A stretch of DNA of 64,000 nt from PCC-9228 sp964477525. Its GTDB lineage: Bacteria; Cyanobacteriota; Cyanobacteriia; Cyanobacteriales; PCC-9228. The notes under the pieces are model-generated. The model saw only the letters and a program-made list of their open reading frames with translations. It made no database searches and was not told the DNA's origin. Of the stretch, positions 36,970-45,464 are shown one piece after another (the stretch's first letter is position 1; every line of letters begins with the position of its first letter). Location: positions 1 through 64,000 of the forward strand of contig CAYZHY010000005.1 in NCBI GenBank assembly GCA_964477525.1, in the 5' to 3' direction. The translations under genes were made by a program, and so were the position numbers.

Positions 36970-36996
36970 CTGGCAGCTACCAAAAACAGGTTCGCT

Positions 36997-39828
36997 CTAT
37001 TCTGTGTGGGATAAAGGCAAAATGGCGCGGGTGAGGATGCGTTGGTCTTCCAATTGGGAAACAAACAAATTGCCCCCGCAAACTTGCAAAATCCCACGAC
37101 AAACTTTCCAGTGCAATCCCGGGGGATAGTCTAGGGGAGATGGTTGCAGCCAATCGCTACGGCTTTCCGCTTGCAGTGCTTGAAGGAGTTGCGGATTGAG
37201 CTGGCCGTTGTCGGTAATCGATAAATCTAGCCATTGCTGCTCAAATGGACGACACCAGACATCGATGCGACCGCCAACCGGAACTCGCACGATAGCAGCC
37301 AATAACAGTTCGTATAGGACCAATTCTACTTTGAGTGGGTCTACCGATACGATGAAACGCCCAGTTCCGGAATTGGCAGTGGGCTCGCTGTGTACCTGGT
37401 ACCAGATTTGACGTTGCTTGATAGCAGGTTGCAATCGCAATAGCGATCGCTTGAGCAAAGTCGGCAAAGGTATGTTGCTCTGTTCGCCGTGGAGTTCCCA
37501 TTGCTCTTTTTTGAGCAGGGGCGTGATATTTTGGAAAGACTGGCTAATTTGTTGTCGAAGTTGGGCATAGGCACTTGCTTGCTCGGATTCTGATTGTTGC
37601 AGCTGCCGCAAGAGGCTGCCTACCGTGCGATAAATTTTCTCCAAGCTTCGATGTTTGTACCAGTTGAGACATTCTAAATTTTCTAGGTGGTTTTGTTGCT
37701 TGGTAGTGAGGGTTTGGTAGCGGCGGAACCAAGCAAAATTGCGAACAATTGTTTCTATGACGCTGGTATAGCTGAGGGGAATGGCTGCATCTTTGGTATC
37801 TCCCACCAACACCATACCCATCGGTTCGTACAGGTTTTCTGTATGCAGAGCCATCACCCATACTTGTTCCACCGTTGTTGCCAACCATTGACGGGTGGTA
37901 TCGGGCAAGTCTTCCACCAAAAACGGACCGACCAGGGCATCGGTGGAGAAGGCCCACTGCACCAACATATCGTTTTGTACGTCAATGCTGGCTTCTTCAT
38001 TGAGGGCATAATTCCGGTCGGCAATGACGCTAGCTAGGATTTCACCGGTTTGACTGCCGGGTTGCCAGGCAATTAAGGCGGTAAGTGGGGCATTGAGGAA
38101 GCTAGCGATGGATTGCAAAGCCGAACGGTCTAAATATTCTCCTTCGTGGGTTTGTTGCAGACCGCTCAAAGCATTGCTCAAAGTGGCATACAAATGCTGT
38201 TGGCGTTCGTTATTACGGTGCAGTTGCCATTGATGGAGGATGAGGTTAATTTGCTGGCTGACCACCCGTAGCAGTTCTTGTTCGGAAGGTTCCCAGGTAC
38301 GAGGCGACTGGTGGGTAACCAAAATTAATCCTTCCAGGGAAGTGGCCGTTCTTTTTTTGCCCGAATTTTGTTCTTCACCACAGGTACATAACAACACCGA
38401 TTGTACGCCGACTTGCAAAAAGCGATCGCGCCAAGCAACCAAACGCAAATCTTCCTGCCAGTTTTCAATATCAATGGGTTCTTCTGCCTTTTTCAACAAC
38501 TGCACGTCTACATCGTCGAGTACTGGCAGTGGCGAGTCCAGACGGCGGCGATTTTCGTGGCTTTGATAGCAAATATCAAACTGCATGAGGTCGTCGTTGT
38601 ACAGCAAAATCAAAACCCGTTCTACCCGCAGGCGTTTGCTGAGGGCTTGGGCGCATCTTTGTAGGGCTTGTTCCCAGTCGTCGTCGCTGTAGATAGCTTG
38701 GGCAATCCCGGAAGTGAGGGTGGCATCCAACCGGGTTTGTTCCATGGCTTCTTCCATCTGGTAGAGGGGATAGGTAAAAGCAATTAATTGAGCGGCACCG
38801 CGCAGGTAATTTTTCTCTTCTTCTTGCCAAATACGAGCTTCATCCCCTTCTACCGAAATAAAGCCCAACAGTTCGTCTTGACATATAATAGGAGCAGCCA
38901 AAAGCGATCGCGCTTGAATTTGTTGCATTAAGCGCGTGGTAGCATCGCCTTTGAGGGAAGAAAGGGCTTCGCCAATTGCTACCACCTCATCCGAACGCAA
39001 AGATTGATAAAATCCCCGTACTTCCTGAACGCTAATTCCTGTCGGGGATTGTTTGTTGCGATTGCGATTGTTAAATTTGGGAGCTTGATTTTGGCGGTTC
39101 GTAGTGCGACGCCAAAAATATCCTCGCTGCGTTTCCAACCAATAAACGTTGGTATGGGAAGGATGGAGAAAACGATGGGTTTCCTCTACAACTTTTTCCA
39201 GAGATTCGTCAAGGTTCAAGCAGGAACGCAACTCGGATAGCAACTTCAACAACGGTTCGTGGGGATGCTTGATTTGAGCCCGTTGTTTTTCTAGATCCCG
39301 TTGGTGTAAAGCGGCTCCCAATCCTCCTAAAATAATGGACAAACGGGCTTTTTCATCGGATTGAGGCGAGATCCCCCACAGTTTGGACCCCATTAATGTC
39401 ACGCCGTAACATTGGTCCTTGTACCGAATTGGTACGATGATGGTGCCTTGAATCCCTAAATTTTCAGCAATTTGCCGCCATTTCCCGGCACGACGTTCCT
39501 CCCGCAAATCTGGCACGCCGACGGGTCTTTGTTGGATAACCACTTGTTCCAACAAATCGCCGGGATTCAGGCTCATTTTCTCTTTGAGAAAACCAGAGTT
39601 AGGGACTGGTGCTACACCGCCACAGCCCTCTAATTGGTGCGCCAGGCGATCGTAGAAACCAATCCAAAGTAGTTCGTAGCTAAATTCAGATTGTAAGTAC
39701 TCGACAGTGGTTTGCGCCAGTACTTCAACTTGCTCTTCTTCCCGCAGTCTCTGGAGGGCACGCCCTAGAGCAACAAGTTGCTTGCTGTAAAGACGGGAAA
39801 TGTCTCGCCTGTACGTCTGTTGACCCAT
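36997..39828 (-). CDS. Large multi-GAF sensor protein with degenerate histidine-kinase C-terminus
   Basis: A 943 aa soluble signalling protein. Several GAF-type sensory domains occupy about residues 20-700; the second to fourth contain typical segments such as RSLLAAPIICQDELLGFIS and SVLLCTCGEEQ. The C-terminal 250 residues resemble a DHp/ATPase module: a His in LNWYKHRSLEKIYRTVG could be the phospho-acceptor. VDPLKVELVLYELLLAAIV sits where the N-box should be, and LDLSITDNGQLNP where the G1 box should be. The N-box lacks the canonical Asn and later Gly-rich boxes are poor, so ATP binding is doubtful. No transmembrane helix and no adjacent response regulator. Confidence 0.85.
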   Translation of the reverse strand: MGQQTYRRDISRLYSKQLVALGRALQRLREEEQVEVLAQTTVEYLQSEFSYELLWIGFYDRLAHQLEGCGGVAPVPNSGFLKEKMSLNPGDLLEQVVIQQRPVGVPDLREERRAGKWRQIAENLGIQGTIIVPIRYKDQCYGVTLMGSKLWGISPQSDEKARLSIILGGLGAALHQRDLEKQRAQIKHPHEPLLKLLSELRSCLNLDESLEKVVEETHRFLHPSHTNVYWLETQRGYFWRRTTNRQNQAPKFNNRNRNKQSPTGISVQEVRGFYQSLRSDEVVAIGEALSSLKGDATTRLMQQIQARSLLAAPIICQDELLGFISVEGDEARIWQEEEKNYLRGAAQLIAFTYPLYQMEEAMEQTRLDATLTSGIAQAIYSDDDWEQALQRCAQALSKRLRVERVLILLYNDDLMQFDICYQSHENRRRLDSPLPVLDDVDVQLLKKAEEPIDIENWQEDLRLVAWRDRFLQVGVQSVLLCTCGEEQNSGKKRTATSLEGLILVTHQSPRTWEPSEQELLRVVSQQINLILHQWQLHRNNERQQHLYATLSNALSGLQQTHEGEYLDRSALQSIASFLNAPLTALIAWQPGSQTGEILASVIADRNYALNEEASIDVQNDMLVQWAFSTDALVGPFLVEDLPDTTRQWLATTVEQVWVMALHTENLYEPMGMVLVGDTKDAAIPLSYTSVIETIVRNFAWFRRYQTLTTKQQNHLENLECLNWYKHRSLEKIYRTVGSLLRQLQQSESEQASAYAQLRQQISQSFQNITPLLKKEQWELHGEQSNIPLPTLLKRSLLRLQPAIKQRQIWYQVHSEPTANSGTGRFIVSVDPLKVELVLYELLLAAIVRVPVGGRIDVWCRPFEQQWLDLSITDNGQLNPQLLQALQAESRSDWLQPSPLDYPPGLHWKVCRGILQVCGGNLFVSQLEDQRILTRAILPLSHTE

Positions 39829-40326
39829 TAAATTTATGCCCGATTTTACATCTAAATAACAAACAGGAATAGCCAGCTGAAATAAACTCGATCGCAGCTT
39901 TTTTACCTAGCTGCTAGCAGCAAATCCACACTATAAGATAGACGTTGTCTTCTACTTTTTTTTCGGGATGGAAGTTTGTTTGAGAAACCTTGATGGTTCT
40001 TGAATTCCTCAAAAGAAAACTGCTAAAAGCTTGGTTGGTTACCCAAACAAAAGCTCCAGAAGCTTTCCCCTAGCACTATCAAGCGATAAAATGGTTTGCT
40101 GTGGTTGATTCCCTACTTTTCAATTTTATCCGTCTGCACCCTGAATGAGTAGTCTCTTCCCTAAAAGACTCCCATGAATTTGGTTAGCTGGTAATTCCTA
40201 GCGCTTGAAGGGATAGCTACTATCGATCGATACATACAGCCATCATAATCTCATTTTTCGGCAGACAACAAGCTCAATCCTCTCAAAAAGGGGGCTTATC
40301 CTGAGCCAAGCCCAAGGGAATCAATA
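39829..40326. other. Divergent intergenic region GAF sensor / pyrD
   Basis: About 500 bp without a supportable gene. I see no strong terminator or operator; it presumably holds both promoters. Confidence 0.5.
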
Positions 40327-41547
40327 ATGTGTTCCCCATTTTTCATTTTTCGATCCCCTGGTAACAAACCCCAAGATTCAACCGTGAATATTTACAAACA
40401 GGCTTTTCGTCCTTTTCTGTTCTCGGTTTTCCAAGCCGACCCGGAATTTCTCCATCGCCAAACCATGCAGTTTCTTGCTTGGCTGGATCGCCCCCATCCC
40501 CATCCGTTGGCGCGGCAGATACGGCACTATTTTCAAAATACCTACTGCTTCAACGATGCGCGTTTGGAACAAACGTTGTGGGGCATCCGTTTTGCCAATC
40601 CGTTTGGGTTGGCGGCTGGTTTTGATAAAGATGGTACGGCGGCTGGGATTTGGTCTAGTTTGGGATTTGGTTTTGTGGAGTTGGGAACGGTGACTTGGCA
40701 TCCGCAACCAGGCAATCCGCAACCGCGCATGTTTCGTTTGAACCGCGATTTGGCGGCTATCAATCGGATGGGATTTAACAATCGCGGTGCTCTGTCGCTG
40801 GCTACCCAACTACAACGACGCTGGCAAGATACGCCTCGCCCTATTCCTGTGGGAATTAATTTAGGCAAGTCGAAAGTGACACCTTTGGAATCGGCGGCTG
40901 AGGATTATGCTAGCAGTTACGAGGCATTGCGAGATTGGGGCGATTATTTTGTGGTGAATGTTTCGTCTCCCAATACGCCGGGATTGCGATCGCTTCAACA
41001 CAGCGATCGCCTCGGTCCAATATTGGAAAAATTACAACAGAAAAATACTTCGTCTCAACCTTTATTGGTAAAAATTTCACCCGATTTAAGTTGGCAAGAA
41101 CTAGCCGATATTTTGGATTTGGTTGAAACTTATCAAATTGCCGGTATTATTGCTACCAATACGACTTGCGATCGCTCGGGTTTAAATACCAAAACCATTG
41201 AAGCTACGGGCAATCCTGTGGAACAAGAAACAGGTGGTTTGAGCGGTGCCCCTCTCCAATCCCGTTCTACGGAAGTAATTCGCTGGATTTGGCAGAAAAC
41301 TCAAGGCCAATTGCCCATAATTGGCGTTGGCGGCATTTTTTCGGCAGATGATGCTTGGGAAAAAATTACCGCGGGTGCTAGCTTGTTACAAGGATATACA
41401 GGTTTGGTCTACGAAGGTCCGGCAATGGTTGGTAACATCTTGCAAGGACTTTCCCAAAAGTTGGATGCGGGCGGATTTGCCCATATTCACGAAGCTGTAG
41501 GCAGTTCTGCCCAAATGTCTCCAACTGAGTCCGATCGTTATTCCTAA
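40327..41547 (+). CDS. pyrD: Dihydroorotate dehydrogenase (quinone), class 2
   Basis: Membrane-associated flavoenzyme that oxidises dihydroorotate to orotate in pyrimidine synthesis, passing electrons to quinone. It is 406 aa from the ATG at 40327, which has AAGGGA upstream; a GTG at 40384 (then NIYKQAFRPFLF) would match the usual family N-terminus and cannot be excluded. Motifs: FGLAAGFDKDG, NRMGFNNRG, VNVSSPNTPGLR with the catalytic Ser, GLSGAPLQ, and the FMN phosphate site GVGGIFSADDAW. Confidence 0.95.
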   Translation: MCSPFFIFRSPGNKPQDSTVNIYKQAFRPFLFSVFQADPEFLHRQTMQFLAWLDRPHPHPLARQIRHYFQNTYCFNDARLEQTLWGIRFANPFGLAAGFDKDGTAAGIWSSLGFGFVELGTVTWHPQPGNPQPRMFRLNRDLAAINRMGFNNRGALSLATQLQRRWQDTPRPIPVGINLGKSKVTPLESAAEDYASSYEALRDWGDYFVVNVSSPNTPGLRSLQHSDRLGPILEKLQQKNTSSQPLLVKISPDLSWQELADILDLVETYQIAGIIATNTTCDRSGLNTKTIEATGNPVEQETGGLSGAPLQSRSTEVIRWIWQKTQGQLPIIGVGGIFSADDAWEKITAGASLLQGYTGLVYEGPAMVGNILQGLSQKLDAGGFAHIHEAVGSSAQMSPTESDRYS

Positions 41548-41675
41548 ATGTTGCCAATCTGGCTGAATTGGTTTACAACAGAAACAAATCTTCTTTTGTA
41601 TTCGCCAATACAGGCAAATTCCCAAACCAAAGTTCATAATTCTCTGTATATTGTTCTTGTTTTTTGGGGGGTAAC

Positions 41676-42059
41676 ATGAAAGCACAACGTTTACCAATTG
41701 CTTTTTTCTCGGCTGTGGCTCTAGCTTCTAGTCTGGCTTTGGCTACCAACAAACCAGCTGCGGCTTGCATGATTCAAAAAGGTGGAGGTCTCGTTACTTC
41801 CCAAAATTCTTCTACTTCCCTCGATACGCCATTTTCCAATATCGACCCGAAAACCTGGGGCATCGCCGGTGCTTCTATTGCTGCTGTTGGTGGTTTTATT
41901 GCCGCTGGCGTTTCCTATCAAAAGAAAATGCAAAATTCTGCAACCAGTGATGCTTTCGCTCTAGATTCTCCCAGCGAAGAGGAACGAGAATCTCCCACTA
42001 CGGTTGCTGAAACTACCTCCGCTGAAAATTCCCAACGCGAACCCGTAGCCACTCGCTAG
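41676..42059 (+). CDS. Small exported or membrane protein, unknown
   Basis: From the ATG at 41676, which follows a G-rich ribosome-binding site, the protein is 127 aa. It starts with a signal peptide (MKAQRLPIAFFSAVALASSLALA, cleavage near AAA-C). A second hydrophobic, Gly/Ala-rich segment (about 60-80, IAGASIAAVGGFIAAGV) should form a membrane helix, followed by a charged Ser/Glu/Thr-rich tail. This is the layout of a small single-span envelope protein. I do not recognise the family. A strong terminator directly follows, supporting an independent expressed gene. Confidence 0.75.
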   Translation: MKAQRLPIAFFSAVALASSLALATNKPAAACMIQKGGGLVTSQNSSTSLDTPFSNIDPKTWGIAGASIAAVGGFIAAGVSYQKKMQNSATSDAFALDSPSEEERESPTTVAETTSAENSQREPVATR

Positions 42060-42092
42060 GTTCGTTTTTATGCTTGTTTCTCGCTTTTGGTA

Positions 42093-42121
42093 CCTCCAAC
42101 TGTTTTGGTTGGAGGTTTTTT
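42093..42121 (+). terminator. Intrinsic terminator after the small exported protein gene
   Basis: Stem CCTCCAAC/GTTGGAGG (imperfect at the loop) with a short T-rich loop and a run of six T, about 34 bp after the stop. The remaining intergenic sequence to 42523 is AT-rich with no gene. Confidence 0.92.
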
Positions 42122-42523
42122 CTACGGGGAATCTTAACAAAACTTTAGAAAAATATTTGGGCGCTGCCTAGATGTTTGAGCGAAGGAACCTCAACCGAAC
42201 CTTCCCCTGCTTTTCTCTGTAAAAAGAATTTCACTTTTTTCTAGAAAATCAATTTCTTGATTTTGATATATTTAAAATAAAATAAAAACCGAAAATTGTC
42301 AATACATTTTTCCATAAAATCTACACCCAATTTTGGTACGCTCTATTTTTAGAACGTACGAAGGGCAACGAGTTCAGCTCCTTCCTTGCCAAAAAGAATC
42401 AATTCTCTGGGGCGCTTTTAACCCCCTTAGCGGGGAAAATTGGGATAAAATAAGAAATCGGATAAGATTCGATCGCATGTTGCTTTTGCAGCCACTTTTC
42501 ATGTTGCCGAACGAGGGATTGTT
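42122..42523. other. Intergenic region before the ABC permease
   Basis: About 400 bp, AT-rich. A 64-codon frame at 42333-42527 overlaps the permease start and has no protein-like features; I do not call it. Confidence 0.5.
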
Positions 42524-43303
42524 ATGAGTTTCCGGAGAATTTTTACGCTGGCTACGAACGTATTTGCCGAAACCATACGCGATCGCGTTTTATACTTAAT
42601 CGGATTGTACGCGATCGCTCTGTTCGCGGGAGCCGAACTACTGCCCCAGCTGGCTGCCGGTACGGGAGATAAAATTTTACTCGATTTTGGACTGAACATC
42701 ATGAGTTTCCTAGGGCTCATTATTACAATTTTCGTGGGCACCAATCTCATCAACAAAGAAGTGGATAAAAAAACCCTATTGGTTTTAATTTCCAAACCCA
42801 TTGCCCGCTGGGAACTTATTGTCGGCAAACATGTAGGTTTATCGTTTGTACTCGCCATTTTGATCCTATCGATGACCGTTATTGACCTATTGGTTTTGTG
42901 GCTCAACCAGGTTCCCTTTGAAGTGGGTAGTCTGTTATTAGCAAGTTTGTTTTTATTTTTGCAGCTATCTCTAATTACAGCCGTTGCCATTTTCTTTGGC
43001 GTATTTACCAGTTCCTTGTTAGCCACCTTGCTAACATTTGCCGTATATTTAATGGGTCATTTTACCAGGGATTTATTGAAGTTTGGCGAAATTAGCGAAA
43101 GCCCCGGTTTGCAAAGTCTTGCCAACGGATTGTATCTTATCTTACCGGATTTAGCGCGTTTGGACCTCAAAAACCAAGCTATATACGGAATCGAAGCTCT
43201 ACCCGAAATGCTTACCTTAGCCACCAATGTGGTTTATGGTGCGGTCTACGTTATTTTATTACTAGCGATCGCGTCTTGGATTTTCGCGCGCCGGGAATTT
43301 TGA
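42524..43303 (+). CDS. ABC-2 type transporter permease
   Basis: A 259 aa membrane protein with six predicted helices (about 20-38, 55-75, 105-125, 135-160, 165-185 and 230-250). The N-terminus FTLATNVFAETIRDRVLYLI and the segment LLVLISKPIARWELIVGKHVG are typical of ABC-2 permeases whose ATPase is encoded elsewhere, as here. The exported substrate is unknown. Family members include the copper-related NosY and antibiotic exporters, but nothing here points to either. Confidence 0.85.
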   Translation: MSFRRIFTLATNVFAETIRDRVLYLIGLYAIALFAGAELLPQLAAGTGDKILLDFGLNIMSFLGLIITIFVGTNLINKEVDKKTLLVLISKPIARWELIVGKHVGLSFVLAILILSMTVIDLLVLWLNQVPFEVGSLLLASLFLFLQLSLITAVAIFFGVFTSSLLATLLTFAVYLMGHFTRDLLKFGEISESPGLQSLANGLYLILPDLARLDLKNQAIYGIEALPEMLTLATNVVYGAVYVILLLAIASWIFARREF

Positions 43304-43398
43304 GAAAAACAACAAAATTGGCTGCAAAGTAGAGAAAAACATGCCAAGCTAGAAAACAACATCGACTCGCGTATGAAGAGAACCAACCAATTAAAAAT

Positions 43399-44220
43399 AT
43401 GCTGGAACAAAAACTAGAACAACTACGCCGTTTGTTCCAACAAATGGATCGGGCATTAATTGCCTACTCTGGGGGCATTGATAGTACGTTAGTAGCAAAA
43501 GTAGCCTACGATGTTCTCCAAGAACGTGCCTTAGCCGTAACTGCCGTATCTCCTTCCTTGTTGCCAGAAGATTTAGAAGACGCTAGGGTACAGGCCGCCA
43601 CCATTGGCATTGCCCACGAGGAAGTGCAAACCCAAGAAATGGAGAATCCCAACTACACTTCCAATCCCGTCAATCGCTGCTATTTTTGCAAGAGCGAACT
43701 ACACGATACGCTCAAACCAATGGCACAGGAGAGGGGCTACCCTTACGTTGTAGATGGTGTCAATGCTGAAGATTTAGCTGACTATCGACCTGGGATTCAG
43801 GCAGCGAAAGAACGTGGCGCGCGCTCTCCGCTAGCAGAAGTTGGTATCACCAAAGCGGAAGTTCGCGAACTTTCCCAACAGTTGGGATTGCCTTGGTGGG
43901 ATAAACCTTCGCAACCCTGTTTGTCTTCTCGCTTCCCTTACGGCGAAGAAATTACAGTAGGCAAATTGCAACGTGTAGGCAGAGCGGAACGTTACCTGCG
44001 ACAATTAGGATGGAAAAATTTGCGGGTACGTTCGGAAGGGGAAACGGCTAGGATTGAGCTTCCCCCAGACCAAATTAAAGAATTTGTATTGACGACGGAA
44101 CTACCGCCTTTAGTAGAAGCGTTCCAAGAATTTGGTTTTCTTTACGTAACCTTGGATTTGGAAGGCTATCAAAGCGGAAAATTAAACCGCGTTTTAGCAA
44201 CAACCCAGGCTTCTAATTAA
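43399..44220 (+). CDS. larE: LarE-type ATP-dependent sulfur transferase
   Basis: PP-loop enzyme of the LarE family. In Lactobacillus, LarE sacrifices a Cys sulfur to build the nickel-pincer cofactor of lactate racemase. The 273 aa protein has the PP-loop SGGIDST (24-30), the zinc-like CYFCK pair, and the key Cys174 in QPCLSSRFPYG. larB and larC are not in the window, so its acceptor in this organism is unknown; a wider role in sulfur transfer is possible. Confidence 0.93.
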   Translation: MLEQKLEQLRRLFQQMDRALIAYSGGIDSTLVAKVAYDVLQERALAVTAVSPSLLPEDLEDARVQAATIGIAHEEVQTQEMENPNYTSNPVNRCYFCKSELHDTLKPMAQERGYPYVVDGVNAEDLADYRPGIQAAKERGARSPLAEVGITKAEVRELSQQLGLPWWDKPSQPCLSSRFPYGEEITVGKLQRVGRAERYLRQLGWKNLRVRSEGETARIELPPDQIKEFVLTTELPPLVEAFQEFGFLYVTLDLEGYQSGKLNRVLATTQASN

Positions 44221-44254
44221 CTTTTTCTTTTGAAATTTTCCTAGAAAACCTATG

Positions 44255-44277
44255 AGGGCGAAGTAAAATTCGCCCCT
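44255..44277. terminator. Hairpin between convergent larE and DUF2996 genes
   Basis: Stem AGGGCGAA/TTCGCCC(C)T with a short loop, related to the dispersed TAGGGGCG hairpins elsewhere in the window. It lies between two converging stops and may terminate both, though no long T-run follows on either strand. Confidence 0.5.
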
Positions 44278-44303
44278 ACTTTATATATTCATGGCTGGTT
44301 CGA

Positions 44304-44909
44304 TTAGTTGCGTGCCAGCCATTTTTGCGCATTCAAACGCTGAATTACGCCAAAAACTAGCAACTTTAAGCTGACCTTGCGATCGTCAATCAGGAAAGGT
44401 TCGATCGTGCTGGCTTGACTGGAACTGTCAGAACAGGAAAAGCCTTTGACCCCTTGAATGTCAGCTTTGGGGAAATAAACGCGAAACTGGCGCTTGCCTT
44501 GATTCCAACGACCCACTACTTGCCAGCAATCTTCTTTGGGGCTGCCCCCAAACAAAGACACTTTTTGCTTGGTCAGGTTGAGTTCGATATCTTCCAAACC
44601 TTCTTTAATGAGAGCATCTTTTAGGGCCGGTAAATAGTCTTGATGCATGAAATCGGCAAAAGGTTTATCTTCTACAGAAGGTTCTTTTTTCTTACTTTTT
44701 GCCGAACCTTTGGCACTACCTTTGGAGGCAGAAGCTTTGGCAGAGGAAGTTTTTCCAGAGTCAGCTTTAGCAGTGGTTTGTTTTTGTTCATTTTGTTGGG
44801 TTTGTTGTTCCCCTTGAGAATCGGAAGCAGAAGCCTTTTGTTCTGATTTTTGCTCCGATCCTGGTTTTTGCCCGGATTGTTGTTCTTGGTTATTGTTTTC
44901 TTCTGCCAT
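44304..44909 (-). CDS. DUF2996 protein
   Basis: 201 aa. The first 75 residues are Gln/Ser/Ala/Lys-rich low complexity. The C-terminal domain (about 80-201) matches the DUF2996 family, restricted to cyanobacteria and plastids: VEDKPFADFMHQDYLPAL, GSPKEDCWQVVGRW, and FLIDDRKVSLKLLVFGVIQRLN are recognisable. A plant member is linked to thylakoid complex assembly, but the role here is unproven. No membrane segment. Confidence 0.88.
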   Translation of the reverse strand: MAEENNNQEQQSGQKPGSEQKSEQKASASDSQGEQQTQQNEQKQTTAKADSGKTSSAKASASKGSAKGSAKSKKKEPSVEDKPFADFMHQDYLPALKDALIKEGLEDIELNLTKQKVSLFGGSPKEDCWQVVGRWNQGKRQFRVYFPKADIQGVKGFSCSDSSSQASTIEPFLIDDRKVSLKLLVFGVIQRLNAQKWLARN

Positions 44910-45067
44910 TGTTAATCAATCCTTATCAAAAGTTGAGCAACTGTTTGTACGCTGGATGGCGTTATATTTTCCTTGTTATCTATCCTAATAGAGAAGCCGG
45001 GTATACCAGCCAAAAATATAGCTGGTTTGCCCGGCTTGCTACGAATGAATTGCACAGAAAAGGCAAA

Positions 45068-45343
45068 TTATCCCCCAGCTACTGCTGGAACGATACTAAC
45101 TTCATCGCCATCGTTCAGTGCTGTTTTGACGTTGTCGAGAAAGCGAATGTCTTCACTGTTGACGTAGAAGTTTAAGAAACGTCTTGGGGTACCGTTTTCG
45201 TCGCAAAGACGCTCTTTGATACCAGGGCAGTTATTGTCTAACTCATCAATTAGCTCGGAAATATTGCCGGCTTTACATTCCAAAGTAGCTTGGTTGTTGG
45301 TGTATTTTTGTAGGGGGGTAGGAATGAGAACTTTTACGGACAT
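45068..45343 (-). CDS. MoaD/ThiS-family sulfur-carrier protein
   Basis: A 91 aa ubiquitin-like protein that ends in Gly-Gly (PAVAGG), the tail that is adenylated and thiocarboxylated in MoaD, ThiS and CysO. DGDEVSIVPAVAGG is the classic C-terminal signature. It is not in a molybdopterin or thiamine cluster: it lies 121 bp downstream of thrC on the same strand, an arrangement seen in other cyanobacteria. That suggests sulfur delivery for an amino-acid pathway such as homocysteine or cysteine rather than for molybdopterin (inference). Confidence 0.93.
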   Translation of the reverse strand: MSVKVLIPTPLQKYTNNQATLECKAGNISELIDELDNNCPGIKERLCDENGTPRRFLNFYVNSEDIRFLDNVKTALNDGDEVSIVPAVAGG

Positions 45344-45464
45344 AAGGCTGTATACGAAGGAATGATTGACTTCGAAGTTATGGAAGTTTTCTACAGTAGT
45401 TGCTCTCGCTTCTATAGTAGATTGATGTTAGCGGGGTCGTCGATAGAAGTGCAAATTATTAATT

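Noticed and set aside
42333..42527. 64-codon frame overlapping the ABC permease start
   Set aside because: No ribosome-binding site, and composition looks like read-through of intergenic DNA.
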